A stretch of DNA of 53,896 nucleotides from Acanthaster planci. Its lineage: Eukaryota > Echinodermata > Asteroidea > Valvatida > Acanthasteridae. Positions 26,601 to 41,600 of this stretch are shown in pieces. The DNA is taken from positions 78,607 through 132,502 of the forward strand of contig NW_019091608.1 in the NCBI RefSeq assembly GCF_001949145.1, given 5' to 3'. The position numbers and the translations under genes are program-made. How positions within the stretch are numbered: position 1 is the stretch's first letter; each line of letters opens with the position of its first letter. Below the pieces are notes generated by a model that had not been told where the DNA came from, did not search any database, and saw nothing but the letters and a program-made list of their open reading frames with translations.

Positions 26601-29600
26601 TATTGGGAAAAATGCTGGGTGGAGTGATCCCCCCCTGGGTTAAATTCATTAAGGTAGATCTTTTGATGGGTACATATTCATGCAGTTGCCTGAAATTTTG
26701 TTTTAAAGTAGATATGTACCAGAATATGTACCCAACATAAATCAGTATTCTTGACTTATGTACCTGTATATGCTGGACTTGTTCTCAGACTCAAATTCAA
26801 CACAGTTATCTCAGAAAGGGTAGATTACACATTCCTTTACATTGTTTTGGATTAAGATATCAAGTTTGGAATCTTAACTTTTTGTACAGTGTGTACAGAT
26901 ACTACCAGATGACAAAACACCAGGTTTGTGGAAGACCGTCAACTGTAATGAAGCTAACACAATTTACTACTTCTGCCAAAAAGATCCTGTTGGTATGTAC
27001 TTAAGAATCAGCATTAATCTTCTTTGAATCAGCATTTATCTTTTCTTAATCAGCATTAATCTTCTTTGAATCAGCATTTATCTCTTCTTAATCAGCATTA
27101 ATTTTTGAAATTAGGGTTTTTTTTAATTTTTATACAAAAATATACAAAATTTTGATTTTTTTATTTAAATCAAATTTCCTGTAAATCGGATATTTATATT
27201 TTTATTTCAATTGGAACAAGTTGGCTGATTTATCCTTTGAAAAACAAGCAAATTAGCTCCATGTGTATTAATTTTCATTCATGTATCTCTTTTGCCACAA
27301 AATTAAACAATTTTGGATTTGATTTAAGAAATTTAAATTAAATAATTGACTAAATTTACAAACTACCATGGATATTGGCTAAACCTAGTATAATGCATGC
27401 AGTGTAGCACCTACCATTACGTTACCTGCAGAGAAGACACTTCCTTCAAAGACGGGTGCTGTACGTATACAAAAGATAAAGTGCGTAACAAGTTTTAAAC
27501 CGAACTCTAATTTTTAACAAAACTTCACAAGATATTCCTACGTGTATCAAATAACTAATGAGTGAAAAACATGCCATCAACCTCACGTGCATGTATTTAT
27601 TTTATATGCTATATGTACAGGTACATGTTGGTACAAAATGCCGGTATTTTACCTTGACGTACTATGCACAAAAGTAGTCTTCATTTGTTTATGATCAAGC
27701 TTCTTTGTGGTTAATAGAACAATGGAATTCACTTTATTAAGAGCACGTTGTTACTGTTTTTAGTTTCACTGCATGATGGCCAACATTTCTAATCTCATTA
27801 AAATATGTGTGTACTTGTAGAGACAAAAGGTTGATGTACACTGATATTTCACCATGTCAAACTCTGCAGTGGACAATTTAAATGAAGTTGACATTAAATC
27901 ATCATTACAATTACATGTATATAAATCCTTCATGTCAAATTAATTCAATGAATCTGAAAAGCTTATTTAAATCGAAACAAGTGGATTGAATTGAACAACA
28001 ATTCCTGCCAACCCAGACTTAAACAAGTTCATTCATCCTTTTTGTCAATTTTGGAACTGAAAGGCTCTCAGAGGGGAATTTGTTGTTTAAAATGTGCAAA
28101 TCCTGCAAAAAGAAATAAATCAGTTGAAAAGAATTTAAAAATTAAAACATTATTGCCTTGTTCCAAAAAAATGAAATATGTTGATTTAAATCAGTAATTT
28201 AATTTTAAAAATAAATTAATTTAAATCACGGTTTAAACCAGGGATTTAAATCAAGGTAATTTCAATCAGCCAACCCTGTTTGAAATAGGTCTAGAGCTTA
28301 CCTTTTGATTTGATTTTTTTTTTCACACTTTCATTTTGATCAAACTCTTCTTTCTTCTGATTGCCTTTATGTACACGTAGATAATAATTCACCAGTGCAA
28401 CCAGGTTGTGAAGCCAACTCTGACTATTTTTTTTACGATGGCACTTGCTTCATGAACATCAGCGGCTCAATGTCATATGATGAAGCTAGAACAGCATGCC
28501 AACAAACTTCACCTAATGCTGATCTTGCAGCAGTAAATAATGTTTACCATAAAAATGTTGTCCAGTTGTTAATGCTCAGCAGTAACATAACATCAGCATG
28601 GATTGGACTTCGCAGTGATCGAGGGGTAAGAAACAAAGGCTAGCATTATGATAGTTGTTCATTGTCATGGGGATTGGGATGGAGTCTCAAGATGGAGAAG
28701 ATCAGCCATAGACCCTGCTACTCAATCTAGTACTCACTTTGTCCTTTGATTTCTGTCTAAAATTAATGTGACTTGTGTTTCTTCCAGCAGAAATTACATT
28801 CAGGTACAATTTCCAAAGTAAATTTTGAATTTAACAGTGGGTTTCAAATATCTGCCTAAAGAAATTACCCACTTCAATTGTCTGATTTCCTTCCCTGAAT
28901 CTTTTACAGGAACTCTTTGCAAAGGAAAAGCAAAGATCTCAATGAGGTCGTAGAGCCCTGTAAATTATGAAAGTCTGAAAAACCTGAGCACCCTGCAGAT
29001 AAGGTTTTAGTCACTTAGCTTGTCATTTAGCGTGTGAAATCCATTTGAAGAGCATAGAAGTTACCTTTCTCTCCAAACAGAGGTTCATTTGGGAGGACAG
29101 AACTCAGAATGTCAAGTATACCAATTGGGCAGCGATGCAACCACAACCTTCAGATACCAACGCTTGCGTGTCTACAGATGGTGATGCTTGGACATGTGAA
29201 GACTGTAATGAGATGAAGCCAGCTATATGCTCAATCCCAATAGGTAGGATAAATGTAGTGGTTAGTTATTGCTGTTTAGCAGTTTTCCAGACGACAAATT
29301 TAATACGTTGAGATATACATGTATGCAACAAAACTACTGAGACAATGTTATACTATTTAGGTGGCCTTGAAGCTAACAAATATTATTTCATCAAATCTAC
29401 TCTGCAGATTACAATTAAATTCACTTTAACTTAAACCTAAAATACCATATTGGTCTTTTCAATTCCTTACAATTGAGCCTTATTTACAAATGACAGAATC
29501 TTATTCTTGTGAATTTAAATTTGTTCTTGAAATGACCACCATTACCAGGGACAGGTTAAGCAGTAATTTACGTGTATGTTCTTGATCCATACGTAAATCC

Positions 29601-32600
29601 GCTCTCTTTTGTAAAGACTTGGGATTTGCAAGTGGCTAGGCTTAGTTTGTGTAATTCTGTCTCATCTTTAGTGACACAAAAAGTTCTCTTTCCTCAGATA
29701 CAAACACAGATACAAAATTCCAAGGGGAATGCCCAGATGGCTGGGGTATAGTTGGATATGAGTGTTTCACCTACGTCAGTGTAAACATGGCATGGGAGAA
29801 TGCACAACAGCATTGTGAAGGACTCTACCCTGGTGCTTCTCTGTATACTGCCCATTCTGCACAGCCAATTAACTGGCAGGAGTATGGCGTATTTCCAGGG
29901 TCTGAGTTTTGGCTTGGAATGACCAGAAATGATGGTAATCAGAATCATGCATTCTGGACTTTAAAAAAAATCCTGTCTCACCCAATTGTAAAATGACCAC
30001 ATAACATTGTTTTCTGAATATGTGTGAAATATTTGTGTAATTGTTGAAAAATGCAAACTTTCAGATCTGTATGTACTCAAGCATAGTTCAACCCTTGTAA
30101 TGTCTTTTAATCTAGATCTATTAAATTTTACTTTGTAAATGTGCAGCTCTGGCTTATTGCTCACTTTGTGTTTTCACTCCAGATAACAAGTTTGAAATAA
30201 TTGATGGGAGTATTGTAGATTATGTCAACTGGAAACCAGGTGAACCTTCATCAGATCCCAACAAAGACTGTGTCATTGGAGCTGTGCCACAGACCGATGC
30301 TTTTACCTGGTCTAGTGCTGATTGTAGTATTGGGCGCCGCTTTTTTTGCTCTTTTCTTTCAAGTAAGTACAGTGCTTTACTGTTTTCCGTTGTCAAAATC
30401 TTCAAGCAAAAAGTGGTTTTTGCCTATTATGGTTATTGCAGATAATATGCAGAGCCAAGACGCGGCCATAATGTTGATGTCCAATGTACGAACTGAAGGA
30501 GTTTCAGGGAAGCGAATTGATAGTTATTGTTATTTGTAACATGGTACTGTATGTGGGAACTAGGCAGAACTGTGTAAAGTTACAAATAGAGAGAGAGCAG
30601 GTAACAACATGGTAAGAATTTCTCTTGATGTGGGATCAGGAAATGAGCTTATGTTGAAATGTTCTGAAAAACCTACATACTGGAATTTTATCATTTCATC
30701 AGTTTAATAACTTTGCTGTGGGAATTCCAATTAAAAAAGGAAGAATAGTTGGACTTTCAATTGCATGATAAGGGCTACTATTGGAAAGCCAAAGTTTTAA
30801 CAAATCTGGACATCTTGATTAGTGCACTCTAGACCATCCGCAAGCCCTCCTTGGAAGTAGAGGTGCTCTACCAGTTAATTGTACTGCAGAAGCATCAAGA
30901 ATCACTCATGTTGTGCAGCAACTACGACCCAATGCCATAACTGGAGAGTTTTGAAATATTCTGGCCACAATTCTTGTCATGATATGTTTCCGATTTTTGA
31001 TGAAGCCTTGATTGAAGTTGATAATGCATTTATGATTCATTCATTTTAATCATGCAGTTTTTGTAATTTTGTTCTTTTTTCTCTGTCCCTTCTCTCCTCC
31101 CTTGATTGCCAGTTTCAAGCCCCCCAGACACAGGAGAGTGTCAGGCTGGCTGGTTGAAGGTAGACAATAAATGTTATCGCTATTTTGAGGACGAGATGAC
31201 ATTTATTGAAGCCCAGATATCATGTGAAAGCAAGGCAATTGGTGGAAACCTGGCTGCGATCACTTATGGTGGTCTACAAGGTAAATATCAATTCCTGTAG
31301 TCCACATACATATGTATAGTATTATACAGAATTTTTGCTTGTTGAATGCCAATGGTAGTATACCTTCAATATGTCATCATGGTATGAAACCTGCAATGTA
31401 CAAATGAATTGGCATATTGTCACATCTACATGTAGATGAGAAAAAAAAACAAATGTTGTTGAATGTTCTGCCATCTGATAGCATTTGAACAACATGAAGC
31501 TACACTAACAGTTGATCATAATGCATATGAAGGACAGCAACTCTTAGCCATTCTCCCTCTTAAAAGATGCCTTTTACCCTGCTTTAAAAAAAGGAAAATT
31601 TGAAAAAAAAATAGAAGTTTGTATAGGCAAAAGGAATGTAAGCATCGTTTCCCCTTTGGTTTTAATCAACGTATTGAGTTAACATCTCGTTAATATTTGA
31701 AAGCAGTACAAATGTTCTTCATTTTCCTGTCTTTTTGTCATCTTACAGAAATTCTGACTTATGCGATGAGAGGCTTTGCCAGAGATGTCTGGATTGGTCT
31801 TCAGGATACATTTAATAGCCGAGATTTCAAATGGACAACTGGAGATGCACTAGTGTACACAAATTGGGCACCAGGCCAGCCAGATGGATATTTGGATTTC
31901 TTTGATGACAGTCTGGTAATGTAGAATTTGGGACTGAGAAATTTGTAAGCTTCAAATATTGTAGCAGTCACAACTCATTGTTATATTCAGACATGCAGAT
32001 TGTTGGAACTACGTCATATTATCAGGAAAGGCTCTTTCCAATTATCATTAGCATGTGATTTGGAAGAGCCTCATTAGACATGTTAGAGGGTTGACAATGT
32101 TCTGGAAAAAGCCTGCGGGTCCATCAGTTCATTTTCCTTGCCATGTTAGGAAATCTTACGCTAGACATATTTTATCCTTCCCTCTCTATTAGGATAGAAA
32201 TGATTGTGCCAAGATGATAGCAGATAGTGTATCTCCTGGTTTGTGGGATGACGTAAGTTGTAGTTCAACCAAACTGCCCTACTTCTGTGAATGCTACTTG
32301 GGTAAGTGAATTGCTTGAGAGATCTTGATTCCAGGGTTGCTGGAAATGCCTTGACAAGATTTGCATGTAGGTCATTTCACATTAACATATTATTAACAAT
32401 AGAAGAACCTGCCCCAGCGTCATAATTATACTTGGCCAAAAGACTCTTTCTGAAAAGCTCTGATTCAAAGTCAACCACTCCCACAAAAACTTACTCTACA
32501 GGGTGATTTATCCTAATTTGTGTGACATTCTAAGAGCAGCCTCATCTTTTGCAATACTTTGAGGCCCGGCTGTGAGGTAGGCCAATATAATTTCTGCAAT

Positions 32601-35600
32601 GACAGACTCGTTACAACAGCCAAATACCACCACCTGGCCTAACATGCCTTGTGTGGACCTCCACACAAAAGAAGTCCACATGATGTGGGGTAAGAGGACA
32701 TTGTGTGACTCACACATCCACACAGTGTTTTCCCCTCTCTCAAAACACAGTTGTGGAGGCATTTTGGGCTCAGAGGTATTGTGGCAAAATAAAGAGGAAC
32801 TGTGTAGGAAATCATTAACAAAGATTTAGCTGGAAAGAAACAGACAAAACGAGCATTTTCTACAGTAGAACAAAGGAGCGCCCAAACAACGGTGTTGGTA
32901 GGCCCTCTTATTGTTGAGATGACAGTTTCCCTATTTAGGAAAGCTGATTGCTGGTCACTGTAACAGCTGCAATAACAAGTATGGGTGGACTTGTGTGTAG
33001 TTATAGTGTACAAAAGAATTGGAAATTTGATTGTTTTCTTCTCATTCACCACTTACATGTAAATATATCGGGAGTTTTATCCACCTGTATTAAAAGTGAC
33101 CCTCTCTCATCAGCCATTGTTGTACAGTTGTGAAATTGTAAAAACTAGCATTTTGTGTTTAAAATTTCTGCAGAGCAGGAATAAGAGAATAATGGGAGGC
33201 TTTGGGGAGAAAAACCATGTGGTATCATTGCTGGACATGGCCATTGAAGAATTCCATGCCATAGCATTCCTGGATATTGCTATTACAGAACTCAGAATGT
33301 TGATGTTGCTTAGAGAAAATCAGGTGGGAGAGTAGTCTCATGGCCAGTCACATAATAAGGTTCAAGAAACAAGGTGAACAGTAACAAATGAATGCTTTTT
33401 TTGCACTTTATTTCAATATTTTGCATTGATTTAAGACCGAAGGTGGTCTTAAGAGGTCTCATCAGTAAGTGTTGATGCATTTTCATTCATTTTGTTTATC
33501 TTAGATCGTTTACTCCTGCCTTCGACCCCAAATCCGAACCTCTCCTGTCCTCCAGGCTATGTGGAAGGTTTTCCTGGATCATGCTATCGTTTGATTGTGA
33601 AGAGCCAGACATATGAGGAATCCCTGATAGAATGTCAGAATGACAAAGCCAGCCTTGCATCCGTTGCAGATGGATATGAGCAAGGTGTCTTGCAGTATTT
33701 TCTTTCATCTTCTGACAATGCAGGAACCACGATGTGGATTGGCATGGATGACATGGATGTAAGTTGGTCCTTGGAGCACTTCTTTAAATGACTCAATGAA
33801 TTTTGTGACTCAAATTAAGAAGATGGAATCAAGTTGACCATATTGTACATGTATGCTTGAATCAAGTCAAGTCAGCTTTATTCCTGAGTTAATTTAAGCT
33901 ACTGATATTTTAAGCGTCATCTACCAAATTAATACAGTAGAGACAGAGACTAGGGTGAGCTTTGGCAGTTATTTGGCAGTGAAACAGAAGGATAAATAAG
34001 GCATGAGTCTTCAAAAGTTCCAAGTAAACAGCATAAACATAAAGCATAGTGAGCACAGAAAATTCCCCACCCATACAGCAGAGTCAGCTTGTTTAAGATC
34101 CAGTCTTTCTTTACTCTAAAGCTATACCCTATCTAGCCACATTTAGTTTAGTATAGCAGACCAGTAGGATAAAGGTAACTTAATTTAGCCGTTCCCACTT
34201 TGTGGTGCACTCCTTTTTGAGTCAAACTTCTGGAGTCAGTGATTTCTCCCAGTTTGTACCATACATAAGATTCATTTAAAAGTTTATGGTGTCAGAGGGC
34301 TTTTGGTTCGGTCAAGGTTTAAGTCTGATTTAATTCCCCAGGCTGGTTTTCATATTTCACTGGGCTTCATAGAATTAGTTTCATCAATAAATGTATTCTT
34401 TATACGTGTTTTGTTTAAAATCTTGAAGTTGTTTCTTCCTGCTTTAGCCACCAAAGATCCCAAGTTTAAGTTGGGGTCTTTAGTTTTTCCGGTATATATT
34501 GTGACAGTTTTCAGCATGTATACAACAGCCCAACTGTCGGTATTTGATTCAGGTTTTTAACTTTTTTAATGAATATATACTTATGAAGTCTTCTTTATAC
34601 ATCATTTGTAGAAAAACGGTGAATACACATGGACAGATGGGAGCCCAGTCAGGTATGTGAATTGGCTTAGCGCCAATTCGCCTCAGCCTAGAATGTGTGT
34701 TGCTGCTCAGAAAAGTGCAAAGTGGTTAGAAAGTGATTGCAACGAGACACGACCAGCCATGTGCAGAACAACAAGTGGGTAATCTCCCTAACTATATACC
34801 TAGTTGATTAAAACTGATTAAAGAAAGAACAGGACACAGATAAAGTAATTTTGAGATGTATCCATTCTGCAACTATTTGTCCTGCCCCTTATTTTTATTC
34901 ATTCTTTTATCAACCTTTGTGTCTGCTCAGGAGTTTTCAGGTTTGACCAGTTCCATCACACCGATCATCATTATCATGAGAGGCTTCCACAAAGAGGAAC
35001 CTTTGCTTTTAAAATTGTTTTTGGCAGAAAAAGGTATCTATTACTTGTCAAAATGATCACATCACTTGATGTAGCACGTGTCCTGTGATTTTTTCTTGGC
35101 AGGTGACATACCTGTTACACCTCCACCTGGTGAAACACATTGTGATGATGGATGGGTGCATTACAGCAACTCCAACCCCAGACTGTGCTATCTGATTAAT
35201 ACTTATCGATTACCCAGTGGTGCTGTTTCTTCTACTCAGTATGTCACTTATGCAGAAGCCAAACAGCTATGCGAAACTCAAGGTGCAATTCTTGCTACTG
35301 TCCATAGTCCAGACCAGAATGACTGGCTGTACAGAAACATTCGTGTTACTCTTGGAAAGAGGAAAATCTGGCTTGGCATGCACCGTTCAATTGATGGTAT
35401 GTTTATTGGAACAGGTGGGAAATTGACATTTTGGAATTTTCAATTCAGAGAAGTAGTCCCACCGGTACAGCTTATTCAGTTAACCTAACTTGCCGTGCAA
35501 GCGAAATGAAATTGACCCAGTTAACTTCCTGTAAAGGTACCAGTATTAATTATCCATTCTTAGGGTAAAGGTACAAAAATTTACCCAATTTCCATCTTGT

Positions 35601-38600
35601 AGTATATTAAGGCAGAGTAAATTGACCCAATTACTATTTTAGTTTAGAAGACGAAGAAGAAGGACATTGACTCTACAGTATACACTTCTGCAGGATAGAA
35701 CGAGAGCAGTCGGTTAATCCTATGCAAAACTAGTAATGAATCAGTTATCTTGCTGAAAGTGAACCAAAAATGAAAGTATTGTTCTTAAAACTTTGTATGA
35801 CTTTTAAACTGTCAAAATCCATGCAAATGTACCGGTACATCCCAAGTTGATTTGTTTAATTCCATTTACACCATAAAAACATAAATGAGTAAATAAGGCC
35901 GTAGCATTTAGCAAGAGTTGTGTTTACCATACCTTTCAGGCAAGCTTAGGAGCTTTTTTTCCCAACAAATCATGCATGAAAAGCAGAATGTGTTAAGTGC
36001 TCAGCTTTTGTTGATGAATGACTACCTAGGTCCTCTGCAATGGGACAATGGTGATGCAGTCAACTATGTATTCTGGGCAAACGGTGAACCAAGCAATGGC
36101 CAAGAGGGAACAGACTGTGTCACTTTCTTTGCTGGTAATGATGGTGTTGGACCATGGAGTGACTCCAGCTGCTTTGAACGCAATGCCTTTGTTTGCCAAA
36201 AGGTTGCCAGTAAGTGTATTCTTACAGTTCTTTATGGAAGGGCATTAGCACCAACAGAAGAGAAATTGAGAAGTAAGCACTAATTTGAAAGGAGGGTCAA
36301 GCATTTACATTTTTTGGAAGATCAGCAACTTACTGTCAGATTAATTTTAATTGAAATTTTTACTTAAATTTGTTTTACTGTAAATTATTGCCATCAAAGG
36401 GTAATTTTTTTGGCTTGAATCTTTGCACAAGCTCACATTGACAAAATGTGCAATGAAAGTTGTAACCAAAGCCCTTACCACTGCATTCACATAAAAGTAT
36501 CCAGTAGGATGTGCTCTTTCCATATCATAGTCAAATTTTTGCCTACGTGTAGCTGTTAAAAGTAGGGCTAGCTATCAGTATAAAAGCAAATGAATGATTT
36601 ATAGGTCTTAAAGAATCTCATTCAACCATCAAAACACCAAATAGTAATCACTGCTATAAAACAATGAAAATGTGACCCTCTTAAGATAAATTGGGCTATT
36701 GTACATTTCGAGGTAAAATTTGAAACCAACAAACGGTGATATTTCTGCAAACTTTGACTACCTGCACGAATGGTAGGCAAAATTATAGTGTATAAAATAT
36801 TTTTGTCATGTTTGTCATATTTTTAAAGTTTTTATAAACTTTTTGATACTTTTTATAAACTTCGAACTTTGTTTGATTTTTTTACAGATGATGGACCAAA
36901 GCCACAATGTAAGTACGAATTCCTGAAACCCAGCAAACCTTTTTAATTTGAAGATGTGGTAAAAATGACCATAAAACTTTGGGACAGTAATTGATTCAGT
37001 TCTACAGGTAAATTTTGCACGTGGAATTACCCCTCTAAAGGGAAAATAGTTGTATTTTTTCACCGGTAGCTATGTCATATGTGTTATTTCCCAGCTTCAT
37101 TTACTGATGGTTTGGACACTGAGCTGAGGTATAGCAAACCCCAAGCTAATTATATGTACTTTCCTCACAACCTCTTTCAGTGGGCTATGCATGGTTTTTA
37201 AAAATTCTGTAATTTGATTTAAGCACAAACGTAATCACATTAAGTATTATTAGCACTTTTATTTGTATCTGATAGATGGCATTCAAACTTTGCTCATACT
37301 CGCTGAATCCTCAAAATGTTGAAATCTCACTTCTGATTATCTCTTTTGTGTTCAATACAACTTGAGCACAATTTAGTCCAATTAGGCAAATTCAGTCTAG
37401 TTTTTCATTCTTATCAGACAAATGTAAGTGCATACATTGATGAGAGAAGAACAGTATGTTGCTTGCAAACTTCTAGACTAATTACACCACTCAAATTACT
37501 TTGAAATGGCTGTACATGTAGGTGAATCCGGGTGGGAAGAGTTGGCTGGCTCTTGTTTCTACTTTCGAATACCTCAGGATGGGGTGCTGGATTGGCATAA
37601 TGCAGAGGCATTTTGCAACCAACAGGGAAGTAACCTTGCAAGCTTAAGTTCTCCAACTGAGCGAGAGAGTGTTAGTCAAATTGTAAGTTCTGTTTTGTAT
37701 TTCCAGTGAGTCATTTGTAGTTCATGGAGAGTGACATAAAGACAGATGTTGTACAGTTGGGATGGTATCATAATGGCACCAGTTTTAAAAAGATTTCATT
37801 TATACTGTAAGAAGATTTATTTGCTATAAATAAGTTGACAAAATAGATATGGTCTTCTTTTGCAAACAAGTTAATTGCAATCAGCTGTTCTTTCCCAGGG
37901 ATGCCTTCCATTCACTCAGAGTCTCAGCGACTGGCAGAATATCCACAAATGGATGCTTTCCACTTCCTTTCTTCAATATTGATATTTAATGAATTCAAGA
38001 TGTTAAAAGGTTGTCAAGTGTAAACCCATGCATGTGACAGTTTAAAATACACAGGACAAATTTTCATTTGATCCTGGACAAATGGATAAATTTGTACCTT
38101 TGTACTGGTCTTGTTTATAAGAGATTACACAGCATTAACTTTCACTGCAGAGTAAGAAGTCACAAAGACAGCATAAAGTTTTATAAATGTCCCTGTTTAT
38201 CAACAGCTTAGAAATCGCTATGCTACCAACCCAGAATCTTGGCCGTGGATTGGTTTCAGGAGATTACCTTATGATCAAGATTTTATGTGAGTATCTAATA
38301 ATTATCAATTGCCATTGTAAACTACTCTTTTCTGTATATGATGTCATCCAAAATTATCAACACACTTCGTTTGTAAAAGTGGTTGTTTAGGTACACCAAA
38401 AGTTAAAGACTTTTGGGGGGGGGGGGATAAAACTTACTAAAAAACAGTTTGTCATAAAATCTGGAATACAAGAACTTTTAATTATTAATTAATTATTAAG
38501 TAATAATTAATATTATTACTATTATTACTGTTTAGATATCTGCTCTATTTTTCTCTTTGAGTTTTGACTTACAATTTGCATATTCAAGTTATAAGTTTTA

Positions 38601-41600
38601 AAATTTGCTTTAACTATTGAAAATTGCTAGAAGCACACCACTGTGTCAATGGTGAGCTTTGTGTCACCAAGATAAAGATAAATAACTGGTCACACTGAAC
38701 TTGAGGTTTACCAGAAATTTGATAATTTGACAATGGAAATAACATGATATTCTTGATGTAGGACACACGTACTGATGACAGTTTGTTATGCTTTAGATTT
38801 ACTATCAATATGTGTTCATTCCTCATTCCTGCATAGTTCTATCAACATCCAAAAAGGCACAACAGGTGGACCTGGACAAACTTAGAAACAAAAACAGACA
38901 AACAACTAAGAAACAAAAACGAACACAACAGGTGGACCTGGACAAACTTAGAAACAAAAACAGACACAACAGGTGGACCTGGACAAACATAGAAACAAAA
39001 ACAGACAAACAACTAAGAAACAAAAACGAACACAACAGGTGGACCTGGACAAACTTAGAAACAAAAACAGACAAACAACTAAGAAATAAAAACAAACACA
39101 ACAGGTGGACCTGGACAAACTTAGAAACAAAAACAGACAAACAACTAAGAAACAAAAACAGACACAACAGATGGACCCGGACAAACTTAGAAACAAAAAC
39201 AGACACAACAGGTGGACCTGGACAAACTTAGAAACAAAACAGACAAACAACTAAGAAACAAAAACAGACACAACAGGTGGACCTGGACAAACTTAGAAAC
39301 AAAAACAGACAAACAACTTAGAAACAAAAACAGACAACAACAGATAGACAAGCATCTAACAAAGGAAAATAAAACCCAATCATATTGCATACAATAATGA
39401 GAAAGAAACACAATATACACACACAGATAATTACACACACAGAAACAATGTTAATACAGACAGTGTGCCAACCGGAACAAAATGACAATTCAACTACTTA
39501 CATTTCTTAACACAGGTATTACTAGTTAAAAACTAAACTAATCAAATACAGAAGCAATGAAAGGCGGAAAACTAGTAATGTTCACAGCAACACCCAATAA
39601 ATATGCTCAAACAACTGTCGTAAAGCAACGGATCTCTGGGAAACAGAAAGAGGGAACACCCTGCGCCTCCATGCCCATCATCTACATCCCTCACCCAACA
39701 ATCCCAAACCACCCACTCCTCCAGACCTTCCCTTTGGTACAACCAAGAACATATGACATCAATCATATACTGGTGCAGAGACCCCATGAGGGATGAACAC
39801 GGGGAACAACCGGCAAGATAGACTGGGAAGATCAAAGACTCCGTTCTGGTTTGTATCTGGGTAGTGCTTCAATGAGATAAGCTGGTGCAAATCCGTTTGC
39901 GAAACGCTAGCAGAAGAATCTTAAATGTGATGCGATTCTGGATTGATAACCTACATGTATGTAGGGACTCCAACACTGGACTGATGTGCATTTGGTAAGA
40001 GCAGCAGAGTTTTGAAGTCGCTGAAGTCTGTCCAGTTGATACTGGGACAAATTATACAGGATTGAATCACAGAAATCCAGTTGAGATGTTATAAGAGCAT
40101 GCACAAATTGTTCCATAGGTGTGTAGGTCAGATATGTGTGCATGAATCCAAGGTTACGGAGAAGAAATCTGACAGACTTAGACAAGTTGGATACATGAAC
40201 ATTAAAGGTCATGTGACTGTCAAAGATAACCCCCAGGTTTCAAACTTTTACAGATGTACCGATGCAGGTGGTACTGATGTACACTTATGAGACATTCAGC
40301 TCTTAGTGCCAAACATCATGAAGCATTATTTATCATCATTCAGTTTAGGTAGTTGGAGCTCATCGTCATTACATTAGTGCATGTGTTCCCAGTGCTTTCT
40401 GGCAACAGAATATGCTTGCACATTTCATGTCCATCCATGTTTATCCCGTGTCTTCAGGCCTTCCTGTCATTGCATTCTTACGTGTACATCAGCCATCAGT
40501 GCCTTTGGGACTTTTTTCCAGGGTTCCCCATAACCCTGATTCAATGACAGTGTGATGCTTTGGGTTTAATGGCTTCGGTCTTGTACCCCACAGTTGAACA
40601 AAAAACTTCGAAAAATGGAAGGAACCACCAAAATTTGTACAAGTAGGGCTGGATAGCTCAGTTAATGAAGTGTCACTTGTAAAGTAATTCACTGACGGGC
40701 AGCAGTGAACGGGGTTGGAAACAATGACTGTAGACCAACAAATACAGTGTTCATTCAAGAACAATATAATGACCTTCACTAGCTAGGTCAACTTCAATGT
40801 AAACAACAGAGGGCGGTATATGCTGTTCTTACAGATACATCACACTGTTACAGTCTTCTGGAAGTTGCAGGTTCAAATTCCACTCTGGTCAATTTCCTTT
40901 GTTCATCTTTATTATTAGAAAAAGCCAGATTAAGTTTTGCAAATTAACGTTGTTTCATAATTTGAATTGAAACATGTTCCAAGCTGGTTTGTAGGCCAAG
41001 GCCCACTCCTTTTATTATCATTACAGCATTTGCATTAGCATGTTTTTGCACAGTTCAAAGAAATACATGCTTTCTGGGAGTCAGCTGAATTCGAAGTTAG
41101 TTTGATAAATCATGCGTGCTAAATCCAAACTGTTTTGGAGCTTTTTGGCTGCATCATTAAATTTTTTAAAGTAAAAAGGAGTATATGCAAGGTAAGCTGG
41201 GCTAGGAGCAAGAAGATCAGTTGCAAGAAAAATCAGACCATCACTTCAACATTTTGGTGTCACTGCATATCATAATGGACTGTTCTGATATCAGTCAAAA
41301 ATGTTTTGCAGCAGTCCCTGTTTATTAATTTTTTTCTTGCATAAATGGGACAGTTAAAATGGTTATTAACTTAACTAAATAATTTTGAATGTTGGCCTAA
41401 TAACCTGTCGTCAAAAATGCTGCACATAACTGTGGGAAAACACTACTGTGGGTAGCTTCTTTAAGAATATAAGTGATGCAACCTACATGTACATATAACT
41501 TAAAATGTATTGCAAATAACAATATTGAATATCAACGTTTGAAGATGCCTTGAATGTTGAATTTTCCTTGACGGGTCTCTTTGCATCATTTTGGTCCATT

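Noticed and set aside
34775-34778. Alternative donor GTAATC at 34779 for the CTLD5 exon
   Set aside because: It would put the next exon out of frame and give an immediate TGA; the GTGGGT donor at 34775 keeps the phase-1 pattern of all other CTLD borders.
38812-39438. Long open frames on both strands in the minisatellite
   Set aside because: They are a by-product of repeat units that contain no stop; they lie in an intron and have no start or splice context.
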